Source: Timema cristinae (lineage: Eukaryota; Arthropoda; Insecta; Phasmatodea; Timematidae). From it: a stretch of 64,000 bases of DNA. Shown piece after piece: positions 22,742 through 34,125 of the stretch. The stretch lies in contig JBCFYV010000001.1 of NCBI GenBank assembly GCA_039000515.1, positions 35,569,620 through 35,633,619 of the forward strand, read 5' to 3'. Under the pieces are notes generated by a model. It was not told where the DNA came from. It made no database searches and saw only the letters and a list, made by a program, of their open reading frames with translations. Position 1 is the stretch's first letter; each line of letters starts with the position of its first letter. The position numbers and the translations under genes are program-made.

Positions 22742-22787
22742 ATGAAGGGACAAGGAAAGTATAATTGAGAAGAAAAGCACCTGGACT

Positions 22788-22835
<48 letters not shown>

Positions 22836-22886
22836 TGTATATATATATATGTATATTATATATATATATATATATTATATATACAT
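22518..22886. repeat. TA/GTATACATA microsatellite cluster
   Basis: Two blocks (22518-22743 and 22786-22885) of TA, TACA and TATG units, with a 43-bp unique bridge that includes GGGACAAGGAAAG and a (TG)n run. Short palindromic units such as CATATATATG and GTATATATAC recur. Five overlapping frames over it on both strands, encoding mostly Tyr and Ile, are artefacts. Confidence 0.95.
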
Positions 22887-23179
22887 ACAATCATGATTAT
22901 GATGCAGAGCCACATTGTCCTAAAGGTGGAAATTAGCCCAAATATGTTGTTAGAAGTTTCCCCCCCACCCTATCTCTTACCAATTCAAAAGATGTTTATG
23001 ATATCATGGGGCTATAAGATTTTGAAAATTAATTCCATTTAAAAGCTATTTTTTATCATTTATTTAGATGAAAACAGAAGCCATACTTACTAATAGAACT
23101 ATACTTGAATGTATTACAGAGAAAAATATGAATAAAAATATGAGATTTAACAAAATTAAGGTCTACAACTAACAACACT

Positions 23180-23570
23180 GATTATTATCTGGTTGAGACC
23201 AATTGTATTTGCTACTTGTGTGAACCTTTTTTAGAAATGCCTTTTCATTCTTTAACTTTTCATAAAACTCATTGAAACTTATTTAAATATTTATTTGCAG
23301 AACATTAATCATTTCACTGTTGATTATACCATTATTATTCATCTTTTCTGAGACCACACATTGTTCATTAGTGAGAACACCCTTTCAACAGGAGCAGAAA
23401 ATGTTCTTACCAACTCAGCTGAGGTAAGATACAGAAATGTTCTAGTCATTGAAGAGAATGAATAGTTGAACACACTTTTCTTTACAATTAAATTCTTAGC
23501 TTTGAAAGTGTCACAGTTTGAATAGCAAAATGCTTTGGCAACTACCATTTCCTCAAGTTTATTACACCAT
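23180..23570 (-). pseudogene. hAT transposase, C-terminal dimerisation region
   Basis: Read on the minus strand, 23548-23339 encodes a stretch ending in TSAELVRTFSAPVERVFSLM then NNVWSQKR. SAPVERVFS is the hallmark of the hAT family C-terminal dimerisation domain. After a stop and frameshift the reading resumes with NSEMINVLQINI and FYEKLKNEKAFLKKVHTSSK, the segment that follows the domain in hAT proteins. The catalytic core was not found. A relic, unable to transpose. Confidence 0.82.
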
Positions 23571-23659
23571 TTCCATAGGTTTCATTTATTTTTTGTGTTG
23601 ATTTTTTAATTTATGGCCATATATTTTCAATGTAAGACAAAAATCGATCATAAAAATTT

Positions 23660-23870
23660 GTAAATTATTTCATAACTATATCAAAAATAATGTTTCCAGC
23701 CTCCTCTAAGTCCTTGAAAATTTTTTTTCTCCTTTTGGTAGCATCCCGCCTTTCCTCAAGATTTGTTTTCAATTTCTTAAGTTTGATAACATTATCAGTT
23801 GCACTTGCTTTGGCTTTCTCTATAGTCTATATTGTTTTGTTAATTTTTCATACTCTTAACATTTTTCTTA
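23660..23870 (-). pseudogene. open charged segment upstream of the hAT relic
   Basis: On the minus strand a stretch between stops encodes EKAKASATDNVIKLKKLKTN then LEERRDATKRRKKIFKD, charged and probably helical. It lies upstream of the hAT fragment on the same strand and may belong to the same relic, but I do not recognise it as a hAT segment. The hydrophobic plus-strand frame at 23690-23887 is its shadow. Confidence 0.3.
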
Positions 23871-23889
23871 TGACCGGGACAAAATAACA

Positions 23890-26800
23890 AACCATCCAGT
23901 ACCCCGTGATTAGACCTTCAAATCGGTACAGTGCCAGTAAAACCAGGACGTACGGTAAGCCTAGTTTTTTATATATATATATATATATATATCTTATATT
24001 TCTTAAATACATCATAGGTAAGCTTCACACTTTTTAAGATAAATAATTAATTAGGTATAAATAAATAAACTAAAAATGTATTTGGTTGGTTACAGAATGA
24101 TACTTAACATACTGATCTTATTAATGTTTTCCTCTCTTCCGAAACTACTTGACATGTGTGTATTTTATAATATACTATCCATGTGTGACTTGTTTAGTGG
24201 ATAAATAAAAAGTGTTTCGAAGAATGCTAATACAGCAAATTATAAAGCGAAGATCAAAGATGTAGAATATTAAGAACCTACTTATAGCATCATCTAAACA
24301 CATAAAACTCATATTTTTCTCAACCGAATTTAATGCATTTTTACTCATCTCGCTTTGACTACTTTGGTCTTTATCTCCCCTTGAAGTCCTTGTTTCTTCA
24401 TATTATGCCACAACTCTCAACTCCCCCCCCCCCCCCCGGCGCTCAACCCCTTCCCCGAAATACACAACTCTAATGTGGAACACCCCACCATCTGTTGGCT
24501 ACCGCAACAAGGTCACCCTTCCAACATAAAAAAAACTTCATATTGAGGCCGTCTTATGGGAACCACTTTATTTGACTTTGTTTCTCTTTTTCTTTTTTTC
24601 TATATTAATATCAAAGGAAAGTATGGTTGGTTATTTGCTGGATGTTTTTACCCCTCTATACTGTGAAAATAATTCAGGAGAGAGACTACAATATAAACTA
24701 CTATTAGATTAAGAAAAAAAGCTGTTCTATACCATAAAAAAATACTCAGTTTTAACATCAATATTTTTATAATAAACTCTTAGCTTTTAGATTTAATCAA
24801 GTTAGAATGATATAAAAACAATCTTAGGAAGAACAGAAAGTAACTACTTTCAAACTATTTAAGTAAAGGATTTTTATTTGTTTAGTTTGAGTGTTAAATG
24901 GCTTAATATATTTTGGAAATAATAAAAAGGGTTGAAACCATTAGTAAATAGAACATGGAACATGCCATAAGAGTAAAAATAACATCAAAAAATATTTCCT
25001 TTATAAACATTTTATTTGTATTCATTTGTAAATATTATAAATCAAACCAATTGGGTATTTTTGTAAATTCTTTGACTTTTGGCTCAAGTGATATTTGTAT
25101 GAATGGTAAGACAAAAGATTTTACGATTTATTTTAGTGATTTATTTGAGGTGAAATTTTCAAACATTCACAGCATATAAATACAAATCATATAAACAACT
25201 TGAACCTAGTTCAGAACGAATAAGTTTACATACCCAGTCCTAGCACCGACAAATTTAGTTATTAGTTATTAACTAATCAAATTAAATTCAAGATACACAC
25301 TCAACATAACTTGGCAATTGACAACAAAGAATTATTCATTTAATACAAATTAAGAGAAATTCTTGTTTTCAAAAAAGTTTTTAGGTTTGTAAATTTAGCT
25401 TTATTTGACAATATACATTTGCTAGAATAAACCGAGTTTATGATAGGAGTGGTGGTCCGAAATGCCTATTTCACTGCCATTATCCTACTATATATTAGGG
25501 TTTTGGTAGGAAAAAAGACCTTTCTGTCCTTCCCACCATTTATTACGTATAGAATACAAGTTAATAGGATTAAAATATAAAATATTTTCTTATTAAAATT
25601 AAAAATTAACACACACAAAAGGCTTTACCAAATGTTATGTCATGGCAATTCATCAAAAGTATTATTTTTACAATTGTTCTAATAAATTTAGCAGCTAGGT
25701 AAAAAAAAACTGTAATATTCTACTAAATGTATAAATAAATGCCGAAGTAATTAAAAAACAGAGAGAAAATGGAGATGACTCTTGTTTTAAATGAAATAGT
25801 GGTTTAATTAAATAATATAAAATACCATGCACAAAGAATTTTTTTCTCAAATGAAAAAACATTAAGTTAATATGATCGGGCTGGATACAAAGGCTAGCTA
25901 GAAAGATTCGCACACCAATTCGTAGTATTTATAAATAAAAGATACCAATGTATTCATATATATTAATAATATTTAAATTTTTAAACTAAAAATAATATTT
26001 AAATAATGACTATCGTATCAACAATAGATTTAACTAAGGCCTTATAAAAGTATGTCCAATACATACGTGTATATTCATACAAATTAGCTAATTCCCAATA
26101 ACACATAAACAAAGAAGTCAGATTGTTTATTTATAAGCAGTATTAATTGTACTCTAACAAGAAGATGAGTATTATAATTATTAATACATCAAAATATAAA
26201 TACATTTTTTATGCCGCAAAGCTGATATTGGTCACATATTTTCCAAAGATTTAAAAGCACTATTTGCCAACGTAAACTTAAAAAAAAATAGTAATATAAC
26301 AACATAATTATGATTATAATGGATATAGATGGCCCTTTTGTATTCAATGGTGTGGATTAAAATACACCTATATTTTAAGTTTCTTGATTATATTTTTATG
26401 AAGTATCTGCATGAGATAAGTTTATTTATATAGAAATACCCACCAAAATAACATCAAAGAAAATTAATTAGCTGTTTATCTACTAAACCAGCATGTAGGG
26501 ATAAATTAATATTAAAATGTGCAATTTGATTAAAAATGTTGTTATAGTATTAAATCGGTCAAGTATTATTGTAACTATTTTAAGACCTAAGCTTAATAAT
26601 TGTGGCATAACTCTGAACAAATCGAGTAAATAATTAATTTTTATTCATCTATGGTTTTTCAATTTTTATTTTTATCTAGTTAAATATTTTATATCTTTTT
26701 AGTTAAGAAACTTGGTATGTGCTAATTTTGGTAAAATAATAAATAAATAAATATATATATATATATTATTATATATATATATATATATATATATGAATAA

Positions 26801-27561
26801 ATATTATATATATATATAATGAATAAATAATATCGTATTTGTATTTATTGAACCTATTCAATATTTACCATCGAAAATATTTAATTGTGTAAGTGATTTT
26901 TATATTTAATAGAAACATATAAATCATATTTACTCTGCCTTTTTATATGTATAATAAAGATTACTTCTTCAAATATTTGTACTTACTTTTTCACTTTTGA
27001 TAAAAACATTTTTAATTAATAAATAATTCAAGCAATAATATATTTATAATATATACTTTTTCCATCACCAATACAACATTTATACTAAGTTAAGCCAAAC
27101 AGCTCACTATAGAAAGTTAAATAAATATCCATAGAGAAAATTTAATATGTTATGTGTGATAAGAGATTATCCTTTTAGCATCAGTATACTGCTGTGACTA
27201 AAAATGCACCTTTAGAGGCGCTTAGACTTATCTTGGCCCAAACTTTAGATTTGATTAAAGAAATGTGTATGCTCTAGAACTCTGAAGTAAAGTGCTGCTT
27301 TACTGTTTCAAAGGTCTGAACTACTTCTAAAAGTGATAAAAAAAACACAAAGGTAACTACGACTGAAGTAGGTGTACCAGTTACTGTCTGGTATTGTTAT
27401 GCTGATGTTAAACTCAAAGGGTGATTTAAACATATGTACCATTACTATATATTTACACTTATTCTTATTAAAAAATTATTCAAGTTACATTTTTAAAATA
27501 ATGATAATATACACTAGTAGGTTGCATTACTATTAATTAATTATGATATTTTTACCTGCTT
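23890..27561. other. AT-rich non-coding stretch
   Basis: Holds a TA run at 23968-23992, a C15 run at 24423-24437 followed by GGCGC, and TA/AATAAATA repeats at 26740-26830. Short frames at 24955-25179 and 25695-25913 show low-complexity Phe/Ile/Lys composition and no domain. No gene supported. Confidence 0.6.
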
Positions 27562-27850
27562 TAGTGACCGCATGGTCTAGGGCGTCAAAATCACACTAGA
27601 CTAGACTGCTGATGATAGATAAATAAGCGTTTAAATTCCGGGGAGGTTTGACTAAGGTTTTTTCCCCCAAAATGGTTTTCCACTCTCCCTCCACGAAGAT
27701 TCTGGTATATTTGTTATAAATTCGACAATCCTATCCTAACTCATTAGCGTAATTAGTATATATGCAGTGCGTATAACCCGAATGGGTAGTAAGATGCGGT
27801 GCTAATAATAATAATAATAATAATATATAATAATAATAATAATAATAATA
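27562..27850 (+). mobile_element. SINE A, full length with (TAA)n tail
   Basis: A-box-like CGCATGGTCTAGGGCGTC (27569-27586), a weakened B-box region near 27633, AAAATGGTTTTCCACTCTCC, and the 3' module GCGTATAACCCGAATGGGTA ending in a long (TAA)n run (27801-27850). One of the better preserved A copies. Confidence 0.9.
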
Positions 27851-27888
27851 GTACATATGCATATAACCTAAAAAGAACGCTGTGCTAG
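27851..27888 (+). mobile_element. second SINE 3' tail directly after the first
   Basis: GTACATATGCATATAACC then AAGAACGCTGTGCTAG repeats the SINE A 3' module (TAGTACTTAAGCGTATAACC, AAGACGCGGTGCTA) immediately behind the (TAA)n tail of the preceding copy, so the 3' end is present twice in tandem. Confidence 0.55.
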
Positions 27889-28949
27889 AATAAAAAAAAT
27901 TACGATGTAAAAATCCTTATATATAATCTTAAACTGATAACTAAGAACAAAAACTATGTTAAATATAAATATTATTAATAATACTATTAATCACAATATC
28001 AATAGAGATAATAACTAGTATAGGTGGTTCCTTTTGATTTAACAGTTTTTTCAAATAATATCTAGCTAGTGATTTGACCCTTTCTTCGTTTGGGTTAAGC
28101 CGCATAAATCTACATCAAATTAGGAAATTCAACATCCAGCAACCACCTTTTTTATAGTTCCTACTTTTACTATCATGAGAGAGTAATGGCAACCACAAGC
28201 CAATTATGGTCATTAATAATTTAAAAAAATACTGTATAAAATAGTACCTAGTCCAAAAACTGAGTACACAAAGGAATTTAAACCAATAATAGTGCAATAT
28301 TTATCCAAGCACGATCATAATATAAGTGAAACAAATTAATGTACAGTACAATGTTAAAGAAACATTTTGGAAAAAGGAGCGCCATATGTCACCGAAAAGC
28401 ATAAATTAAATAAAAGATTATGTAACAGAAATATATTTATCATAATGATCTATAAAAGAGAATCATGTTCCGCGAGCTATGTTGCTATAGTTTTTTTATT
28501 TAAATACTTATAACTATTCTTATAAGGCAATTTATTTATCATTCGATTTTATTTACGTATCACCTTTAAAATAACCTTTAGCTTTAGTATTCATTTATTT
28601 TTAGATGTTGCGTATATACTTATAAAGATAATTTTTTCAATAATCAATAAAATCTTTACTTTCAGCTTAGAGCCTTTTTAGGACCTGCCAACCCTAGTTA
28701 CTAGCTCCTGATTTTTATATTCCAGACTTAGATACTTTTATGTATATTTAGTGTGATCCTGATAACAATTTGGCGAATATAATTTTCTTCTGTAGAAATA
28801 AAAAAAATTAGTAATTATTTTGAAAATATGTCATTTATCATCTCCTTTCCTTCTCTAGAGTTTAGAAAATCACCATTTTAAATTTCTAGAATTATTTGGT
28901 TATATTAAAAGTTAATTTACGTGCCTGTTTAGTTTCAACTTCATAATTT
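27889..28949. other. AT-rich non-coding stretch
   Basis: No gene or repeat recognised. Confidence 0.6.
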
Positions 28950-30790
28950 ATAGTTAACCACATAGAAAATATGTTATACATTAGCTGTATACACTTTCGC
29001 GCTTCCATTTACTGAAATTCAATTTTGGAATCCCATATGTTGAGATGTCATTCAGCTACCCGTAAAGGTACATAATGAATTTTAATTTTTTACCTTCCCA
29101 AAAAGTGTTCAAATATAAGCAAAGGGAATTTTGAAAGGACTTGCCCTCTCATATTTTCTGCTCATGTATTATTTTGAAATTAAAAGTTCGGTCCTTTATA
29201 ATGTTTTAGGTGGTTTTTATAGCCACATGTAAAATGTCAATCAGTTAACACTTTGAGAAGTAGTTTATTGTTTTAGATTTTAACATATGTAAACACACCA
29301 TTTCACCAGCATCCTTAGAAATAGCAAATATTTAAAATGTTTGATATTATATAAAGTGATCCATATACATTTCTGAAAAATTTAAATTTTCTAATTGCCA
29401 ACTTTTTTTATTAACACTTAAACCCGCTTCAAAGCACTTCCCCACCTCACTTTCTTCATACCTTTGGAAATTCAATTTTGATATTTAAAATGCTCAGTCG
29501 CTTGTTTAAAGTGGTCCTTATAATGCCTGGGCAAATTCCAGTTTTATATTAAACCGAGAATTAGTGTTTATCTATTAGTTGTGACATTTTTTACCTATAC
29601 ATCTTCCATTTCTCTAACTACCAATTAGAAATTTGATATTTTAAGAATTTTTGGTAAGTTTTAGTTATACCTCTATCTACCTTCCAAAATAAATTATAAA
29701 ACCACCAATAAAATGAATCTACAATACCCTTTTCTTATTATGTATTTGAATCCCATCCTAAACTTATATTTTCAGAATTTATTAGTTATTTGTATTACTG
29801 ATAAATATATATATATATTACTGATAAATATATATTTATTACTGATAAATTTAAAGTGTCTTATAATGCCGGGAAATTTTTTATATAAACAGAGAATTAT
29901 TTTATTATTACTGATACTTTTTATATACTTTATTCTGTAAATACATTAAATTTATTTTACGAAAATTTTATATTATTATCTATTAATATATATTATTAAA
30001 TATATATAATAATGATCTACAGTATTTTTTATTATATATTGAAATCCATCTAAATTAGTATTTTCATGGATCATTAGTTATTGTAGTTTACTTACTATAC
30101 CTGATAACGAATTTCAGTTCTCTGCCAAACAGAGAATTAGTTGAATGTATTACTTTTGAAAATGCTGACCATCCTTTCTCTTTCCCACTGAAATCAAATT
30201 CCACTGACATTTAAAGGGTTCAAATTTTAAGATTTATTTCATTATTTTTAGGGGTCTATTTTAACTGCTTGCCAAGTGTAAGCCTTCTACAACACACCTT
30301 AAAATTTTTTTTTACATATCCCTCCATCCCTATTTCCAAGCTCCCACTCAAAAATTAGAAAGTTTTTAAATATTGTAATATGTCTTTTTGTTACTTGCTC
30401 AATTTAAATTCCCACTACATTTATAAATAGATATTTATATTAATTTTGAAATTTTCGAACAACCCCCAACTTCTTTTAACACATCTCCTCTTGGGACCCA
30501 TCGTTCGGGTGTCATATAAAAATTAATATAGTATTCGTTATTTGCAACCCGTAATACTCCATATAACCTATTTCATCAATATCAGATGACATTAGATTTC
30601 CCACCCCTATCCTATCCTCCACTCCACCCCTTACAGGATGGATGAAATTTGAAATAACCCCAAGAAATTCCTCACTCATTTCTAGATAGAAACCTTCATT
30701 TTAAATTTTAATGCTCTGAGTCTACGGTTTCAAAAGAACAATCAGTGAATTTTGAAACCATTCAACCCCCTTTTTAAACCCTTAATATTT
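28950..30790 (+). repeat. field of old, partly tandem repeats
   Basis: Related phrases recur at roughly 250-340 bp intervals. GGTCCTTTATAATG (29190), GGTCCTTATAATGCC (29511) and GTGTCTTATAATGCC (29857) form one series. CGAGAATTAGTG (29556), CAGAGAATTATT (29890) and CAGAGAATTAGTTG (30130) form another, and GAAATTCAATTTTG occurs at 29012 and 29466. This looks like a long, highly mutated tandem or an interspersed element of several hundred bases. No coding frame. Confidence 0.45.
29798..29850 (+). repeat. TTACTGATAAATATATAT minisatellite, locus 1
   Basis: Three units of ATTACTGATAAATATATAT with variable TA length. The identical unit forms the larger array at 32470-32690. Confidence 0.85.
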
Positions 30791-32464
30791 TGAATTTCAT
30801 AAAAGCCAGACTATTATACACACTATTATGTAGTTAACTAGCCTACCTTAATTTATCTTAAATAACTCGAATGAATTATAAGATTTCTCATAAGCAAACA
30901 GAATATTAATGATTATAATAGTTGTTAAAATATCGTACATTTTCACTCAGATACAATAAATTTTATATTGGGTTATCATTTATTGACTAATTGACTATTT
31001 GTAAGATAAAATTAATTTTACAATAATTTTTAGTAAAAAAGTAGTTTTATTCACAAACATTTCCTTTACAAGTTAATACATCAATCAAATGGAGTTAAAA
31101 TTTTAATTACAAGCCATGTGAGTGGTCGCTATTTAATTCAAATTGATAGCATACACGTGAAACAAAAACAACTTTAAATTTCCTTAAAATTAATGTATTG
31201 GCTTGCTGTAGTATATTTGGTCCTGATTTCATGTCTGGTGGTGAAGCAAATACCTAACGTAGAGTTACCTAAAGCATGATTTATTTGGCAAATAACGGGT
31301 GATTGCTACTTGAATATTCATAGCATCTTCAAGGGGAGGTTGACCTGATAACATGAGTAAGAAAGTGGTCAACTGGGGATTTAGGAAACATAGGGGGGGG
31401 GGGGGTGGTAGAAGGTAAGTGATGACACAGCACTTATGGAGGCTACTTGCTGACGCTTCGACATTTGGGAGCTGTTGTCTTTGTTCTGGTGGCTAGCTGG
31501 ATAAAACAGAGGTAGGAGGATGAAATTCCCAAACTCCTCTACACTATGTTTGTTTAACCGTTAATTATGGTAGCAGCCATGGTTATGGTCATGAGGACAA
31601 TGACGGCAGTCTCTTATTTTCTGTTTGATGTTGGTGGAGAGGTTGGGGTTTTTGGTATATCGTGATTTTTTTTACTTCTCGTTTTCTACCCTTTCTTTCA
31701 CGAACATATTTCTATACTTTTTATAGATTTTATTTTCTTCTTCTCTATCAAACTAAATTAAATATGTGGACAGCTTAGACGAATAGTAAAAAACATCCAC
31801 CAGATAGGTATCCACACAAATTTACATGAAACTGTTACATGTCGTAAAATACTCTTGCGAACGCAGTATTATGACTACTACTTAGGCAAAAAAGACAGAT
31901 TTTATACAGGATTTTAAAGGGAGTAAATTGCTTTTATTTTATTTTAATACTTGATTTGGACAAACTTTTTTGAATTGTTTAAAAATTATTGAGGATAATT
32001 TTTTTTCCATTTTTATTATTTATTTATGATTACCATTTATTTGAGCTAATAATTAAGTATTTAAAAAACTAAACATATAGATTATTTATCCCAAAACACT
32101 AACTAAATGTAATTAAGCAAATTTAATATTTCTAGCGTAAATTTTGCTTGTATTTTAAAGTAAAGTTAGCACTTGAAAGTAGAGAATGCAGAACGCAATT
32201 GCCACCCGGTGTTTTGTAATTGGTTCTTGAATATTCATTACCTTTGAAGAGATAAACATAAATTTACAAGAAATTCCGATTGTGTGCTATCAACTTTATT
32301 ATTAAAAAAACTCGTCCTATACAAATAAGAAATGTCCAGTGTACCTTAAAAAAGTAAGTTCCATCTTATTTACAAAAAGGCATATCTTCAAAATATAATG
32401 TATTAATATGTTTTTATGGCGTTTTAAATTGATTAATATTAAAAACACGATTGGTAAAACTAGC
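30791..32464. other. non-coding stretch with a GC-elevated patch and G13
   Basis: 31190-31660 is less AT-rich and contains G13 at 31393-31405. No frame or motif is supportable. The flanks are ordinary AT-rich sequence. Confidence 0.55.
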
Positions 32465-32690
32465 CTTTATTTATTACTGATAAATATATATATATTATAT
32501 TAAATTTATAAATAATAATATATATAATATTATTTACTGATAAATATATATATATTACTGATAAATATATATATTTTTTACTGATAAATATATATATTTA
32601 TTACTGATAAATATATATATTTATTACTGATAATATATATATTTATACTGATTATATATATATATTTATTTATGATAATATATATATATA
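32465..32690 (+). repeat. TTACTGATAAATATATAT minisatellite, locus 2
   Basis: About seven units built on TTACTGATAAATATATATAT, 20-25 bp each, varying in the AT stretch, decaying into a TA run at the right. GATAA recurs in every good unit. Confidence 0.9.
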
Positions 32691-33403
32691 TATATATTAA
32701 AATAGCCTCTAAATTGTGTATGTGTGTATGTGCGCACAATATTCGTCTATACTGTCCGCATTTTTACACTGGTGGGGTAATGAGGAGGAAAATTGAATTA
32801 AAAAGTAAAGTGAAAAAACATTTTACAAGTATTTCAACTCTTTAAATTTCAGTACAATCTCTTATTGAACTTTATAATCTCTTTCCAACCCAACGGTTTC
32901 ACCGATGGCGTTTCTCCTTTCCACCCAATGGAGTTGATATATTTATCTTAAAAATGGACAGCGTAATTATAAGAAATTAACATTTTATATTATACAACAT
33001 TCACTGACGCATTTAGTAAAATTAATATGAATTATTACTAGTGCCCAAAACTTTTAAAACACTAATCTTTTTACAAAATATGGAAACTAACGTTGTGTCT
33101 CAGTTTCACGAGTTTCCAAATATATCATTCTTAAGTCTCATTCCAATTCTGTGGAAGATCTAATAATTTTATGGTGTTTGTCGTAGTAGTTAAGAACAAT
33201 GCCTTATAAGTTTTAAATGGAAATCTTTTATACGAGGTTAAAAAGTATCATATATATACTTCTTGAAACACATAGAGTAAACCATATTGTACGAATATGT
33301 TGTTTTCGTAACACCCTTTACCCATAATTTATGAATAATTCTCGAAATGCTGTCCATCGTATGCAATAGATGTATTAAGCTTACTAACCACCTTTAAGTA
33401 ATT
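32691..33403. other. AT-rich non-coding stretch
   Basis: Nothing recognised. Confidence 0.6.
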
Positions 33404-33540
33404 TTACGGCATAAGTCCACAATAATATCGGTGAATTGTTTCTTTCAATTCAGGAATAGTTTGAGGTTTGCCCTTATACATAGGATCCTTAAGGACACCT
33501 AACAATAAGAAGTTTGGTGACGTTAAAGTGGGATTGAACA
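33404..33540 (-). pseudogene. mariner-like transposase, C-terminal end
   Basis: The minus strand encodes NPTLTSPNFLLLGVLKDPMY followed by KGKPQTIPELKETIHRYY and a stop. This aligns with the SPDLTPLDFFLWG...LKD.VY...PQTI.ELK end of a mariner-like DDE transposase family known to me from insects. Where the family has the final catalytic Asp before FFLWG, this copy has Asn. It lies about 330 bp downstream of the rest of the catalytic domain, with a foldback repeat between. Confidence 0.75.
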
Positions 33541-33604
33541 GGATGCGAGAAAAAAAATTTTTTTTTCTGTTTTTAAGGCAAAACTTTTTTGACGAAAATA
33601 GACC

Positions 33605-33803
33605 AGATATTTCTCCAGTAGAAACATAGAGTATAATTTTCTTCAAATGGTGACCTCAAATTTGTTAAATAGCTTTCAAGGGTGTCCTGGAATTTAATGA
33701 CAACTTTTTCTTTCTATTTAAAAAGTTTCTCATCAAATGCCATCTTCCGCAAGTCAAATACTTAACAAAGTTTGTTATTGCCATGTGAAGAATATTAAAC
33801 TAT
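33605..33803 (-). mobile_element. foldback repeat F, copy 2
   Basis: Same arm-core-arm order as 845-1050 when read on the minus strand: CTTCACATGGCAATAAC, then GAAAAAGTTGTCATTAAATT and CCAGGACACCC, then GAGGTCACCATTTGAAG and CTCTATGTTTCTACTGG. It sits between two halves of a transposase pseudogene. Confidence 0.65.
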
Positions 33804-33851
33804 TGGTTTGTACTGGAGTAATATTTTACCTTAGCCATAAATGTGTTGGCA

Positions 33852-34125
33852 TTAAAACTGCAAAAGAACTGGCCATTTCACAGCCCCTCCCGTCCAACCA
33901 TAAGTCCATGCTGGCCACTCTAGAGGTTCCCGTCTGACTATCCACCTCCTACCGAAATTCCTATCCAAAGTGCAACCCATGATGTGGTAGTGTGCCAACC
34001 TGCTGAAAGTACACATAAACTTCATTTTCAATCCCAGGCCAGAATCCTGTATGTAGGACATTCAAGTAACTGTTCTGATTAACAAGACTATCAAAGAATA
34101 TTTACCCAATTAAACCCATGAAAGA
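33852..34125 (-). pseudogene. mariner-like transposase, catalytic middle
   Basis: On the minus strand one frame gives IFFDSLVNQNSYLNVLHTGF, then EVYVYFQQVGTLPHHG; after a frameshift another gives TLDRNFGRRWIVRREPLEWP. These match the family order ...FF..TVN...YLNML... / VYFQQDGAPPH / FLDR.FP.RWIGRRGP.EWPARSPDL. The catalytic Asp of FQQD is Val here, so the copy is dead. The match stops at WPA, where an insertion begins. Confidence 0.8.

Noticed and set aside
22455..22890. Several frames of 62-125 residues on both strands
   Set aside because: They translate TA/GTATAC microsatellite into Tyr-Ile-His runs. Overlap on both strands and low complexity rule out coding.
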